This document shows positions 27,632 through 35,423 of a DNA stretch of 64,000 nucleotides, piece by piece. The notes under the pieces were generated by a model. The model was given only the letters and a program-made list of their open reading frames with translations, searched no databases and had not been told where the DNA came from. Each line of letters starts with the position of its first letter. Within the stretch, counting starts at the first letter, position 1. The DNA is from Mycobacterium sp. 1164985.4 (GTDB lineage Bacteria; Actinomycetota; Actinomycetes; Mycobacteriales; Mycobacteriaceae). The stretch covers positions 186,001-250,000 of the forward strand of contig NZ_LZMD01000085.1 of assembly GCF_001668575.1 (NCBI RefSeq), in the 5' to 3' direction. The position numbers were made by a program, and so were the translations under genes.

Positions 27632-28455
27632 CCGATTCGCTGTACCGATCGATGGTGGCCGGCGGTGACGACGCCGACGCTCCGGTGCGGGTACGCGTCG
27701 ACCACCGCGGGGACAGGGCCGTGGTCACGCTCGACGAGCCGCGGCGGCTCAACGTGCTGTCCGCCCCGCTGGTGCGACAACTACGGCGCGCGTTGACCGA
27801 CCTCGACGCGGACCCGGACGTGCGCTCGGTGGTGCTCACCGGCGCCGATCCCGGCTTCAGCGCGGGTGGCGACCTGAAGATGATGGACGCGGCGATCGAC
27901 CAACTCGGCGCCGACGAGGGCGCGGCCGACATCTGGCGCTGGATCCGGCGCGAATTCGGCGGCATCGCACGGTTGATCGCGGGCTCCGAGATGATCTTCG
28001 TCGCGGCGCTCAACGGCGCGGCGGCGGGCGTCGGGCTGGCCTGGGCGCTGACGTGCGACCTCGTGATCGCCAGCGAGCGCGCCGTCGTCGTGCCCGCATT
28101 CGGCAAGCTCGGGCTGATCCCCGAGGTCGGTACCAGTTGGGCACTGACTCGGCGCCTGGGCTATCAGGGTGCGCTGGCCTACTACCTGCGCGGTGAGCAC
28201 ATCGACGCGCGCGAGGCGCAGCAGCTGGGCCTCGTGCAGGAGGTCGTCGAGCATGATCGCCTGCTCGCTGCCGCCGATGAGTGGTGCTCGCGGATCTGCG
28301 CGATGCCGCCGCACGCGGTCGCGATGACCAAACCGCTGTTGCGGGCGGCCGCCGACGCCGATTGGGCCGATGCGCTCACTCTGGAGGAGTTCGCCGAACC
28401 GTCGTGTTTCACCACCGCCGCCTTCGCCGGCAGCGTGCGATCGATGCTCTCCTGA
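27628..28455 (+). CDS. Enoyl-CoA hydratase/isomerase family protein
   Basis: A 275-residue crotonase-fold protein. Crotonase landmarks are VVTLDEPRRLNVLSAPLV, the oxyanion-hole stretch GFSAGGDLKMM and the second one AALNGAAAGVGLAWALTCDLVIASE, then GLIPEVGTSWALTRRLG carrying one of the two catalytic acids. At the place of the other glutamate (AAAGVGLAWA) no acid is seen, so it may be an isomerase or an atypical hydratase rather than a beta-oxidation hydratase. The N-terminal about 18 residues look unstructured. It is coupled to the upstream TetR gene. Confidence 0.85.
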   Translation: MTDSLYRSMVAGGDDADAPVRVRVDHRGDRAVVTLDEPRRLNVLSAPLVRQLRRALTDLDADPDVRSVVLTGADPGFSAGGDLKMMDAAIDQLGADEGAADIWRWIRREFGGIARLIAGSEMIFVAALNGAAAGVGLAWALTCDLVIASERAVVVPAFGKLGLIPEVGTSWALTRRLGYQGALAYYLRGEHIDAREAQQLGLVQEVVEHDRLLAAADEWCSRICAMPPHAVAMTKPLLRAAADADWADALTLEEFAEPSCFTTAAFAGSVRSMLS

Positions 28456-28556
28456 GCACGCCGCGGGGCTCGATACCCGCCTGGAATTCCCGCATTTGCC
28501 TGATCAGCTCGGAATGGGCATTAACATAGTGCGGAAGGTCGAGTCAGGGGGTCGGT

Positions 28557-28778
28557 GTGGTCAGCGCGGTGAAGAAGGTCTTGAGCTTCGAGATGACCGT
28601 CGCCGAGTGGATCGGCACCGGGCTCATCCTCGCCGCACCCTACGTCGTCGTCGGCATCGGCTGGACGGCCCTGCGGCTGGACCGACTCGACGGCAGCGGG
28701 CTCACGTGGCTGCTCCAGTTGATCGGCTCCGTCGCGTTCTGGCCCGCACTCGTCTTCTCGGCGGTGTGCGTCGGATGA
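28557..28778 (+). CDS. Small membrane protein, paralogue of the one at 29635
   Basis: A 73-residue protein starting with GTG (28555 is an alternative out of frame). It has two hydrophobic segments: GTGLILAAPYVVVGIGW and LLQLIGSVAFWPALVFSAVCVG. The pattern G..LA.PY...G..W, followed by AFWPA and a C-terminal Cys-Val, is shared with the gene that follows the MpaB-like gene. Its stop overlaps the MpaB-like ATG (ATGA), so the three are translated together. A -10-like TAACAT lies at 28522-28527. No known family recognised; it may be a membrane anchor for the oxygenase-like protein. Confidence 0.65.
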   Translation: MVSAVKKVLSFEMTVAEWIGTGLILAAPYVVVGIGWTALRLDRLDGSGLTWLLQLIGSVAFWPALVFSAVCVG

Positions 28779-29638
28779 CGGACCGTTACCGCATCTCCGT
28801 CCGGCGCCGCACCGCCCGGTGGGACCCCGAGGCGGAGGTCACTGCCGCGGAGGCGATGGACTTCTGGGCGTTCGCCGCCGGCGCCGCCAACGTTGTCATG
28901 CAGCTGTCCTGGCCGGAGGTCGGCTACGGCGTTGCGGAGAGCACGGTCGATTCCGGGAACCTGCTCAAGCATCCGTGGAAGCGGGCGCGGACGACGTTCC
29001 AGTACCTCGCTGTGGCGGTGCTCGGGACGCCCGATGACCGCGCGGCGTTCCGCGAGGCCGTCAATACCTCGCACCGGCACGTCAAGTCGACCGACGAGAG
29101 CCCGGTGCGATACAACGCCTTCGACCGTGAGCTGCAGATGTGGGTGGCGGCTTGCCTTTTCGTCGGCCTGGAGGACACCTATCAGCTGCTGCGCGGTGAG
29201 ATGACACCGCAGCAGGCCGAGCAGTTCTATCGCTCCGCGTGGCCGCTGGGCACCACGTTGCAGGTCACCGAGGATCAGTGGCCGCCGACACGCGCCGATT
29301 TCGACGATTACTGGCGGACCGCGTGCGAACGGGTGAAGATCGACGACCGGGTTCGCGGCTACCTGATGCACATGCTCGACCTTCGCATGATCAATCCGCT
29401 GCTGGGACTGCCGTTCCGCCCGCTGCTGAAATTCCTGACCGCCGGATTCCTCGCGCCCGTCTTCCGCGAACAGATGGGCCTGCGGTGGAGCGGGTTTAAC
29501 CAGTTTCTCTTCGAATCGCTGTTCCTCACAGTCGCTTTCGCCAACCGTTTCCTGCCGGTGTTCATTCGCCAGGGCGGCAGCTATGTGCTGCTCGCCGACG
29601 TCCGCCGTCGGGTCCGCACGCACAAGGCGCTGGTATGA
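28775..29638 (+). CDS. MpaB-like oxygenase family protein (DUF2236)
   Basis: A 287-residue protein of the DUF2236/MpaB family. Conserved features are AAGAANVVMQLSWPEVGYGV, the HRHVKSTDESPVRYNAFDRELQMWVAACLFVG stretch whose His and Arg residues are typical of the family, and a C-terminal hydrophobic region (LPFRPLLKFLTAGFLAP). Some relatives, such as latex-clearing protein and fungal MpaB, are haem or metal-dependent oxygenases that cleave C=C bonds, but the group is poorly studied. It lies between two small paralogous membrane proteins with ATGA overlaps on both sides, so it probably acts at the membrane with them. Confidence 0.8.
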   Translation: MTDRYRISVRRRTARWDPEAEVTAAEAMDFWAFAAGAANVVMQLSWPEVGYGVAESTVDSGNLLKHPWKRARTTFQYLAVAVLGTPDDRAAFREAVNTSHRHVKSTDESPVRYNAFDRELQMWVAACLFVGLEDTYQLLRGEMTPQQAEQFYRSAWPLGTTLQVTEDQWPPTRADFDDYWRTACERVKIDDRVRGYLMHMLDLRMINPLLGLPFRPLLKFLTAGFLAPVFREQMGLRWSGFNQFLFESLFLTVAFANRFLPVFIRQGGSYVLLADVRRRVRTHKALV

Positions 29639-29883
29639 ACGCGCTGCGCCGCCTGCTCAGTCGTCGCGTCAGCGTCGAGGCGATGCTCGAGCTCGGCATG
29701 TGGCTGGCCATCCCGTACCTGTTGATCGGTTTGGTGTGGGCGTTCTTCGACGCCGAGCAGGTGCAGCTGATCGACACCGCGTTCCGCACCCGGATCCCGG
29801 CGGGTTCGGACATCGGCGCGTTCATGGCGACGGCGCTGTTCTGGCCGGCCAACCTGGTCGGCTTCGAACTCTGCGTTTCCTGA
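29635..29883 (+). CDS. Small membrane protein, paralogue of the one at 28557
   Basis: An 82-residue protein with a basic N-terminus (MNALRRLLSRR), a first hydrophobic segment LGMWLAIPYLLIGLVWAFF and a second FMATALFWPANLVGFELCV. The match to the 73-residue protein upstream (L..G..LA.PY...G..W, then a linker, then A.FWPA, ending CV) supports a tandem duplication now separated by the oxygenase-like gene. The ATG overlaps the preceding stop. Inner-membrane hairpin topology is inferred. Function unknown. Confidence 0.65.
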   Translation: MNALRRLLSRRVSVEAMLELGMWLAIPYLLIGLVWAFFDAEQVQLIDTAFRTRIPAGSDIGAFMATALFWPANLVGFELCVS

Positions 29884-29915
29884 CGATCCCTTGACCGCGA
29901 TGCCACGATGAAGCG

Positions 29916-30665
29916 GTGACGGGCCCGATGGACGACGACGCCCTGGCGGGGTACCCCGTCGTCGCCGGTACGGTGCCGCGACCGGTCTTCTCCCAACAAC
30001 GTTGGTGCGACCTGACTTTCCTGCACTGGCCGGTGCGCCCGGACACGGTCGCGTCGCTCTACCCGCCGGGCACCCGCCCCGACGTCTTCAGTGACGGGCT
30101 CACCTACGTCGGACTCGTGCCGTTCCGGATGCGCGGTACGACGCTTGGGCGGACGGTGCCGCTGCCGTACTTCGGCACCTTCGCCGAGACCAACGTCCGG
30201 TTGTACTCGATTGACGAGTCGGGCCGCCACGGCGTGGTGTTCCGTTCGCTGGAGACCGCTCGGTTGGCGGTCGTTCCCACGCTGCGCCTCGCCCTCGGCA
30301 TCCCCTACACCTGGGCGAGGATGCGCATCGACAGGACGGCCGACACCCTCACCTACACCAGCGACCGGCGGTGGCCGCACCGCGGATTGCGCAGCGTCGT
30401 CACCGTGCGCGTCGGCGACGAGGTGACACCGACCCCGCTGGAGGTGTGGCTGACCGCCCGGTGGGGCGCGCACACCCGTAAGGCGGGCCGCACGTGGTGG
30501 GTCCCCAACGAACATGACCCGTGGCCGTTGTGCGCCGCCGAAATCATCGGCGTGCGCGACGATCTCGTCGCTGCCGCCGGAGTCACCCCTATCGGCCCGA
30601 TGTTGCGAGCGCTGTTCACGACGGGCGTGCAGGCGCGGTTCGGGCGCCCGAGCGTCGTCGCCTGA
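29916..30665 (+). CDS. DUF2071 (YqjF-like) family protein
   Basis: A 249-residue cytoplasmic protein starting with GTG. The family pattern is clear: QRWCDLTFLHWPVRPDTVASLYPPGTRPDVFSDGLTYVGLVPFRMRG, then PYFGTFAETNVRLY and the ARMRIDRTADTLTYTSDR strand region. DUF2071 proteins have an acetoacetate-decarboxylase-like fold, but no enzyme activity is established. It lies 32 bp after the small membrane gene in the same direction and may belong to the same transcript. It converges with the short-chain dehydrogenase gene with no gap. Confidence 0.8.
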   Translation: MTGPMDDDALAGYPVVAGTVPRPVFSQQRWCDLTFLHWPVRPDTVASLYPPGTRPDVFSDGLTYVGLVPFRMRGTTLGRTVPLPYFGTFAETNVRLYSIDESGRHGVVFRSLETARLAVVPTLRLALGIPYTWARMRIDRTADTLTYTSDRRWPHRGLRSVVTVRVGDEVTPTPLEVWLTARWGAHTRKAGRTWWVPNEHDPWPLCAAEIIGVRDDLVAAAGVTPIGPMLRALFTTGVQARFGRPSVVA

Positions 30666-31523
30666 CTACGGGCCCGTGTATCCGGGCGGGTTGGGGGTGT
30701 CCACCCACAGATCGACACCCAGTTCCGCACCGGGAACGCAGTTGTACACCGACAGGTCGGTGACGCCGGAATCCAACAACACGTCCTCGCACAACAGCGA
30801 CTGTCCGGTGAACTCGCGCGCGGGCTTGCTGAGGACCTCGTAGGCCGCGTCGGCGTAGACGTCGGGCTTGCGGGCGCGCCCCATTGCCTCGTCGCCACCC
30901 AACAGGTTCTGCACGGCCGCCGTGGCCACCAGCGTGCGCGGCCACAACGTGTTCGAGGCGATGCCGGCGTCGCGCATCTCCTCGGCGATCGCCAACGCGC
31001 ACAACGACATTCCGTACTTGGCCATCATGTAAGCGGTGGGCTTGAGCCACTGAGGTTCCAGGCGCACCGGCGGCGACAGCGTCAGGATGTGCGGGTTCTC
31101 CCGGCCCATCATGTGTGGGATGCACGCCGCCGATACCGCGTAGGTGCCGCGTACCTGGATGCCGTTCATCAGGTCGAACCGCTTCAGGGGTACGTCGGTG
31201 ATCGAGCCGAGGTTGATCGCCGAGGCGTTGTTGACGCAGATGTCGATGCCGCCGAACTGCTCGACGGTCTTGGCGACGGCCGATTCCACCGAGTCGCCGT
31301 CGCGGATGTCGCCGACGATCGGCAGCGCCTGCCCGCCGGCTTCCTCGAGTTCCTTGGCCGCGGTGTACACCGTGCCCGGCAGTTTGGGGTGGGGCTCGGC
31401 CGTTTTCGCGATCAACGCGATGTTGGCGCCGTCGGCGGCCGCGCGCTTGGCGATCGCCAGGCCGATGCCGCGGCTCGCGCCGGAGATGAACATGGTTTTA
31501 CCGGACAACGCTGCTTGTGCCAT
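30666..31523 (-). CDS. SDR family NAD(P)-dependent oxidoreductase (Rv3224-like)
   Basis: A 285-residue short-chain dehydrogenase. The cofactor motif ISGASRGIGLAIAKRAA lies near the N-terminus, NNASAINLG is the stabilising NNAG-type motif, and Y-M-M-A-K is the catalytic YxxxK in LKPTAYMMAKYGMS, preceded by LTLSPP where a catalytic Ser is expected. The sequence resembles the HSDL2-like branch. In M. tuberculosis Rv3224 holds this place. Start at MAQAALSGK; a GTG three codons upstream is possible. The true substrate is unknown, perhaps a hydroxy-lipid or steroid. Confidence 0.88.
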   Translation of the reverse strand: MAQAALSGKTMFISGASRGIGLAIAKRAAADGANIALIAKTAEPHPKLPGTVYTAAKELEEAGGQALPIVGDIRDGDSVESAVAKTVEQFGGIDICVNNASAINLGSITDVPLKRFDLMNGIQVRGTYAVSAACIPHMMGRENPHILTLSPPVRLEPQWLKPTAYMMAKYGMSLCALAIAEEMRDAGIASNTLWPRTLVATAAVQNLLGGDEAMGRARKPDVYADAAYEVLSKPAREFTGQSLLCEDVLLDSGVTDLSVYNCVPGAELGVDLWVDTPNPPGYTGP

Positions 31524-31607
31524 GGGTCTCACCCTAGAGCCGCGAAACGGTATTCCAGCAGGGCCCTGCTCGGCTTTTCTCGGCCGGGAAGATGGTTTCG
31601 GGGACCG

Positions 31608-32096
31608 TCAGGCGCAGATGTCGGCGGTGACGGCGTCGGTCAACCGGACGAGGTCCTGCGGCGCCACCGCGACGTCCCAGCCGCGTTTGCCTGCACTGCA
31701 CAGCACCCGGTCCCAGGCCAGCGCGCTCTCGTCGACGACCGTTGGCAGCGGCGTGCGCTGGCCCAGCGGGGAGATGCCGCCGATCACGTAGCCCGTCGAC
31801 CGCTCGGCCGCCGCGCGTTCGGCCATCGTGGCCTTGGGCACGCCAAGGGCGGCCGCGGCCGCCTTGAGCGAGAGCGTGGCCGGCACCGGCAGCACGGCGA
31901 CGCCGAGCCCCTTGGGCAGCGTGAGCACCAGCGTCTTGAGGATCTGCCCGGGCTCGACGCCCTCGGACTTCGCGAGCGCGTCCACGGCCTCCTCGCCGAA
32001 CGACTCGTTGCGGGGGTCGTGGCGGTACCGCAAGACCTGGTGCGCGACGTCGGCGGCCAGTAGGGCCGCAAGCGCCGGAGTTGCTGCGCGTGGCAC
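31608..32096 (-). CDS. ybaK: Aminoacyl-tRNA deacylase YbaK/ProX-type
   Basis: A 162-residue single-domain editing protein of the YbaK/EbsC family, which hydrolyses mischarged Cys-tRNA(Pro). Family features are the KTLVLTLPKGLGVAVLPVPATLSLKAAAAALG block with the key Lys, TGYVIGGISPLGQRTPLPTVVDESAL with the conserved GGxxP stretch, and the C-terminal SAGKRGWDVAVAPQDLVRLT. It is a single intact gene here, while I recall the M. tuberculosis counterpart as annotated in two pieces (Rv3224A/B). GTG start. It diverges from sigH. Confidence 0.88.
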   Translation of the reverse strand: MPRAATPALAALLAADVAHQVLRYRHDPRNESFGEEAVDALAKSEGVEPGQILKTLVLTLPKGLGVAVLPVPATLSLKAAAAALGVPKATMAERAAAERSTGYVIGGISPLGQRTPLPTVVDESALAWDRVLCSAGKRGWDVAVAPQDLVRLTDAVTADICA

Positions 32097-32134
32097 CGCG
32101 TCAGCCTAGTGCGATGCGCGTACGTCGCGATCCG

Positions 32135-32162
32135 GGGAACAACCGGGGCCCGCGCCGCTGTT
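32135..32162 (+). promoter_or_regulatory. SigH-type (autoregulatory) promoter of sigH
   Basis: GGGAACA at 32135-32141 and TGTT at 32159-32162 are separated by 17 bp, matching the SigH consensus GGGAAYA-N16-17-cGTT apart from the T. A start site near 32170 would make a message covering all candidate sigH starts, including the extended ones. This fits the known autoregulation of sigH under oxidative and heat stress. Confidence 0.65.
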
Positions 32163-32338
32163 ATTGACGGTGGTTGTACCGCGGCGAAGGTTCGCGGACA
32201 GAAAATATGTCGGTCTCAACCTCTAGGATGAGTGAAGGGGGTCAGGTGCCAACGCTGGCCATGGACTTTCCAGTGCTCTCGATGGATCTATCGGGATTGT
32301 TCGCTGGCACCGCGACAGAAGGGACGGTGTTCCCCACG

Positions 32339-32989
32339 ATGACCGACTCCGACGGGTCAACGCGAGATTCGGCGCCGGAGGCTCCGCAGGAGACCGACGC
32401 CGAACTGACCGCGCGATTCGAGCGCGATGCGATTCCGCTGCTCGACCAGCTGTACGGCGGCGCGCTGCGGATGACGCGCAACCCCGCCGACGCCGAGGAC
32501 CTGTTGCAGGAAACCATGGTCAAGGCCTACGCCGGCTTCCGTTCCTTCCGGGAGGGCACCAACCTCAAGGCGTGGCTGTACCGCATCCTGACCAACACCT
32601 ACATCAACAGCTACCGCAAGAAACAGCGCCAGCCGGCGGAATACCCCACAGAGGAGATCACCGACTGGCAGCTGGCGGCCAACGCCGAACATTCCTCGAC
32701 CGGATTGCGCTCGGCGGAGGTCGAGGCGCTCGAGGCGCTGCCAGACAGTGAGATCAAGGAAGCGCTGCAGGCGCTACCCGAGGACTTCAGGATGGCCGTG
32801 TACTACGCCGACGTCGAAGGCTTCCCATACAAGGAGATCGCCGAGATCATGGACACGCCGATAGGCACAGTGATGTCCCGGTTGCATCGGGGTAGGCGCC
32901 AGCTCCGCGACTTGCTGAGCGACGTGGCCCGTGACCGCGGGTTCATTCGGGGAGAGCAGATGGACACACCCGAGGAGGTCTCGTCGTGA
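32339..32989 (+). CDS. sigH: ECF RNA polymerase sigma factor SigH
   Basis: A 216-residue sigma factor, the length of the M. tuberculosis protein. Region 2 (ARFERDAIPLLDQLYGGALRMTRNPADAEDLLQETMVKAYAGF...LKAWLYRILTNTYINSYRKKQRQ) and region 4 (LPEDFRMAVYYADVEGFPYKEIAEIMDTPIGTVMSRLHRGRRQL) are nearly identical to SigH. It directs thioredoxin and heat-shock genes under disulfide stress and is held by RshA. The 32339 start is chosen for agreement with that length, but the frame stays open with ATGs at 32207, 32228 and 32261, so a longer SigH form is possible. It overlaps rshA by GTGA. Confidence 0.95.
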   Translation: MTDSDGSTRDSAPEAPQETDAELTARFERDAIPLLDQLYGGALRMTRNPADAEDLLQETMVKAYAGFRSFREGTNLKAWLYRILTNTYINSYRKKQRQPAEYPTEEITDWQLAANAEHSSTGLRSAEVEALEALPDSEIKEALQALPEDFRMAVYYADVEGFPYKEIAEIMDTPIGTVMSRLHRGRRQLRDLLSDVARDRGFIRGEQMDTPEEVSS

Positions 32990-33291
32990 GCTCGTTCTCT
33001 GACGATGAGCGATGGCAGCCCCCGGTCGGCCCGATCGACCCCGAACATCCCGAATGTGCCGCGGTCATCGCCGAGGTGTGGACGCTGCTGGACGGCGAAT
33101 GCACGCCCGAAACGCGCGACAAGCTGCGCCATCACCTCGAGGAATGCCCCGCATGCCTGCGGCACTACGGCGTCGAGGAGCGGGTCAAGAACCTGATCGC
33201 GAAGAAGTGCGGGGGCGAGAAGGCCCCGGACAGCCTGCGTGAGCGGCTGCGCATCGAGATCAGCCGCACCACCATCATCCGGCGCGGTTAA
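32986..33291 (+). CDS. rshA: Zinc-binding redox-sensing anti-sigma factor RshA
   Basis: A 101-residue anti-sigma factor of the ZAS family. The motif H50-LEE-C54-PA-C57 is the redox switch: it binds zinc when reduced and releases SigH when oxidised. HPECAAVIAEVWTLLDGE precedes it and the C-terminal half is basic (RVKNLIAKKCGG with one more Cys). The GTG start overlaps the sigH stop, giving equal synthesis of factor and antagonist. In mycobacteria PknB phosphorylation also loosens the complex. Cytoplasmic. Confidence 0.93.
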   Translation: MSSFSDDERWQPPVGPIDPEHPECAAVIAEVWTLLDGECTPETRDKLRHHLEECPACLRHYGVEERVKNLIAKKCGGEKAPDSLRERLRIEISRTTIIRRG

Positions 33292-33315
33292 CGCCGCAGA
33301 TCACGTCTGGGCGCG

Positions 33316-33408
33316 TCAGCGCACCGACTTCGAACCGGCGTTGGGCCGCTTGCCGTGATTGGCCTTCGAGTGCTTGCGGTCACGCTTCTTACGGCCACGC
33401 TTGGCCAT
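33316..33408 (-). CDS. 50S ribosomal protein bL37 (30 residues)
   Basis: A tiny, very basic protein beginning MAKRGRKKRD and continuing RKHSKANHGKRPN, then AGSKSVR. The first part is what I recall for bL37, a mycobacterial 50S protein first found in ribosome cryo-EM structures and often missed in annotation; this copy has a few extra C-terminal residues. A strong Shine-Dalgarno GGAGGT lies 6 nt before the ATG on the minus strand. It stands alone between rshA and the biotin-carrier gene, in opposite orientation to both. Confidence 0.85.
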   Translation of the reverse strand: MAKRGRKKRDRKHSKANHGKRPNAGSKSVR

Positions 33409-33563
33409 GGTCTACCTCCGAATGCTCTGCTGGATTGCTCGGCCCGTATCCACCGGGCACGTCCGAACCATTGTCTCATGACCCGGCGACAGCGCTGACA
33501 AGCCGGTGGTGTGGTTCGATGTATGCCGAAACGCATACGGCAGCGAAGAGTAATGGGGTGATG

Positions 33564-33779
33564 ATGGCCGAGGACGTTCGCGCTGAGATCGTGGCCAGTG
33601 TGCTCGAGGTCGTGGTGAGCGAGGGCGATCAGATCGGCGAGGGGGACACCCTGGTGCTGCTGGAGTCGATGAAGATGGAGATCCCGGTGCTGGCCGAGGT
33701 CGCGGGGACCGTCAGCAAGGTCAGCGTCTCGGTTGGCGACGTCATCCAGGCCGGCGATCTCATCGCGGTGATCAGCTGA
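33564..33779 (+). CDS. Biotinylated carrier protein TB7.3 (Rv3221c)
   Basis: A 71-residue single biotinyl/lipoyl domain. The biotin acceptor Lys is in ESMKMEIPV, preceded by VSEGDQIGEGDTLVLLE and followed by AGTVSKVSVSVGDVIQAGDLIAVIS, the full beta-barrel. The length equals M. tuberculosis TB7.3. The start at MAEDVRAEI was preferred over the ATG three bases upstream for the same reason. It is likely a carrier used by an acyl-CoA or pyruvate carboxylase, but its partner is not encoded here. Transcribed toward pdtaS, 40 bp away. Confidence 0.93.
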   Translation: MAEDVRAEIVASVLEVVVSEGDQIGEGDTLVLLESMKMEIPVLAEVAGTVSKVSVSVGDVIQAGDLIAVIS

Positions 33780-33819
33780 TCACCGCGTCCCCGTGACACG
33801 CCGCCGGAAGTAGTTCGCG

Positions 33820-35307
33820 ATGTCGACCCTCGGTGACCTGCTCGCCGAGCACACGGTGTTGCCCGGCAATGCGGTCGACCATCTGCACGCGGTGGTGGGC
33901 GAGTGGCAGCTGCTCGCCGACCTGTCCTTCGCCGACTACCTGATGTGGGTGCGCCGCGACGACGGCGCCCTTGTCTGCGTGGCCCAGGTGCGGCCGAACA
34001 CCGCCCCGACGGTCCTGCTGGCCGACGCGGTCAGCACGCTGGCCGACGCCGATGCGATGCCGCTTGTGGCCGCGGCCTTCACCAGGGGCGACATCGTCGT
34101 GGGAGACGGTGCGGGACAACAGGTTTCTCCCGGACTCAACGTGGAAGCCGTCCCCGTGCGGTACAAGGACGAGGTCGTCGCGGTGCTGACCCATCAGACC
34201 GCGCTGGCCGCCAGGAAGGCCAGCCCGCTGGAGTCGGCGTACCTCGACTGCGCGGGCGACCTGCTGCACATGCTCTCCGAAGGCACCTTCCCCAACGTCG
34301 GCGACATCGCGATGTCGCGGTCGAGCCCACGCGTGGGTGACGGCTTCATCCGGCTCGACGAGGACGGCGTGGTCGCCTTCGCGAGCCCGAACGCGATCTC
34401 GGCCTACCACCGGATGGGCCTGGCCGCCGAGTTGGGCGGCCACAATCTGGTCACCGTCACCCGTCCGCTCATCGGCGACCCGTTCGAGGCGCAGGAGCTG
34501 GCGAACCACGTGCGCGACTCGCTGGCGGGCGGATCGAGCATGCGCATGGAGGTCGACGCGGGGGGCGCGGCGGTACTGATGCGCACCCTGCCCCTGGTGG
34601 TGCACGGCAAGCCCGTGGGCGCGGCGGTGCTGATCCGCGACGTGACCGAGGTCAAGCGCCGCGATCGGGCCCTGCTGTCGAAGGACGCCACGATCCGCGA
34701 GATCCACCACCGGGTGAAGAACAACCTGCAGACCGTCGCCGCGCTGCTGCGGCTGCAAGCCCGGCGCACCAACAACGACGAAGGCCGCGAGGCACTGATG
34801 GAGTCGGTGCGACGGGTGTCGTCGATCGCGCTGGTGCACGATGCGCTGTCGATGTCGGTGGACGAGGAGGTCAACCTCGACGAGGTGGTCGACCGCATCC
34901 TGCCGATGATGAACGACGTTGCCGCCGTTGACAGCCCGATCCGCATCCACCGCGTCGGCGACCTCGGTGTGCTCGACGCCGACCGCGCCACCGCGCTGAT
35001 CATGGTCATCACCGAGCTGGTGCAGAACGCCATCGAGCACGCCTTCGAGCCCGGGGCCCGGGAGGGGAGCGTCACCATCCGGGCCGAACGGTCCGCGAGA
35101 TGGCTGGACGTGGTCGTTCACGACGACGGCCGCGGCCTGCCCCACGGGTTCAGCTTGGAGAAGTCCGACCGGCTCGGCCTGCAGATCGTGCGGACGCTGG
35201 TGTCGGCGGAACTGGACGGGTCCCTCGGCATGCACGAGGTGCCGACCGGAGGGACCGACGTGGTGCTGCGGGTGCCGCTGGGCCGGCCGCGGCGGGCCGC
35301 GCAGTAG
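33820..35307 (+). CDS. pdtaS: Cytosolic sensor histidine kinase PdtaS
   Basis: A 495-residue soluble kinase without membrane segments. A GAF domain (about 1-150) and a PAS-like domain (about 165-280) precede the HisKA_2 dimerisation domain with EIHHRVKNNLQTVAALLRLQARR; the phospho-acceptor His is at 296-297. The ATPase domain follows (ELVQNAIEHAF, VHDDGRGLPHGF, LGLQIVRTLVSAEL). PdtaS (Rv3220c) phosphorylates PdtaR, an ANTAR RNA-binding regulator encoded elsewhere, and takes part in copper and nitric oxide signalling. It ends at a bidirectional terminator shared with whiB1. Confidence 0.94.
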   Translation: MSTLGDLLAEHTVLPGNAVDHLHAVVGEWQLLADLSFADYLMWVRRDDGALVCVAQVRPNTAPTVLLADAVSTLADADAMPLVAAAFTRGDIVVGDGAGQQVSPGLNVEAVPVRYKDEVVAVLTHQTALAARKASPLESAYLDCAGDLLHMLSEGTFPNVGDIAMSRSSPRVGDGFIRLDEDGVVAFASPNAISAYHRMGLAAELGGHNLVTVTRPLIGDPFEAQELANHVRDSLAGGSSMRMEVDAGGAAVLMRTLPLVVHGKPVGAAVLIRDVTEVKRRDRALLSKDATIREIHHRVKNNLQTVAALLRLQARRTNNDEGREALMESVRRVSSIALVHDALSMSVDEEVNLDEVVDRILPMMNDVAAVDSPIRIHRVGDLGVLDADRATALIMVITELVQNAIEHAFEPGAREGSVTIRAERSARWLDVVVHDDGRGLPHGFSLEKSDRLGLQIVRTLVSAELDGSLGMHEVPTGGTDVVLRVPLGRPRRAAQ

Positions 35308-35374
35308 ACGACCGGACAATTCGCGAATCGGCCAATTGCGTCGCTAAATGGCCAATAGTGCATTGGCAGAAAAA

Positions 35375-35402
35375 TACGGCCCCGACGAATGTCGGGGCCG
35401 TA
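35375..35402. terminator. Bidirectional intrinsic terminator between pdtaS and whiB1
   Basis: TACGGCCCCGAC (35375-35386) and GTCGGGGCCGTA (35391-35402) form a perfect 12-bp stem with the loop GAAT. On the minus strand it is followed by TTTTT, a classical terminator for whiB1. On the plus strand a weaker T-rich tail (AATGTTTGG) follows, serving pdtaS. A smaller hairpin GCCAAT-AGTGC-ATTGGC (35351-35367) lies just before it. Confidence 0.85.
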
Positions 35403-35423
35403 AATGTTTGGTTCTGGTGAAGC

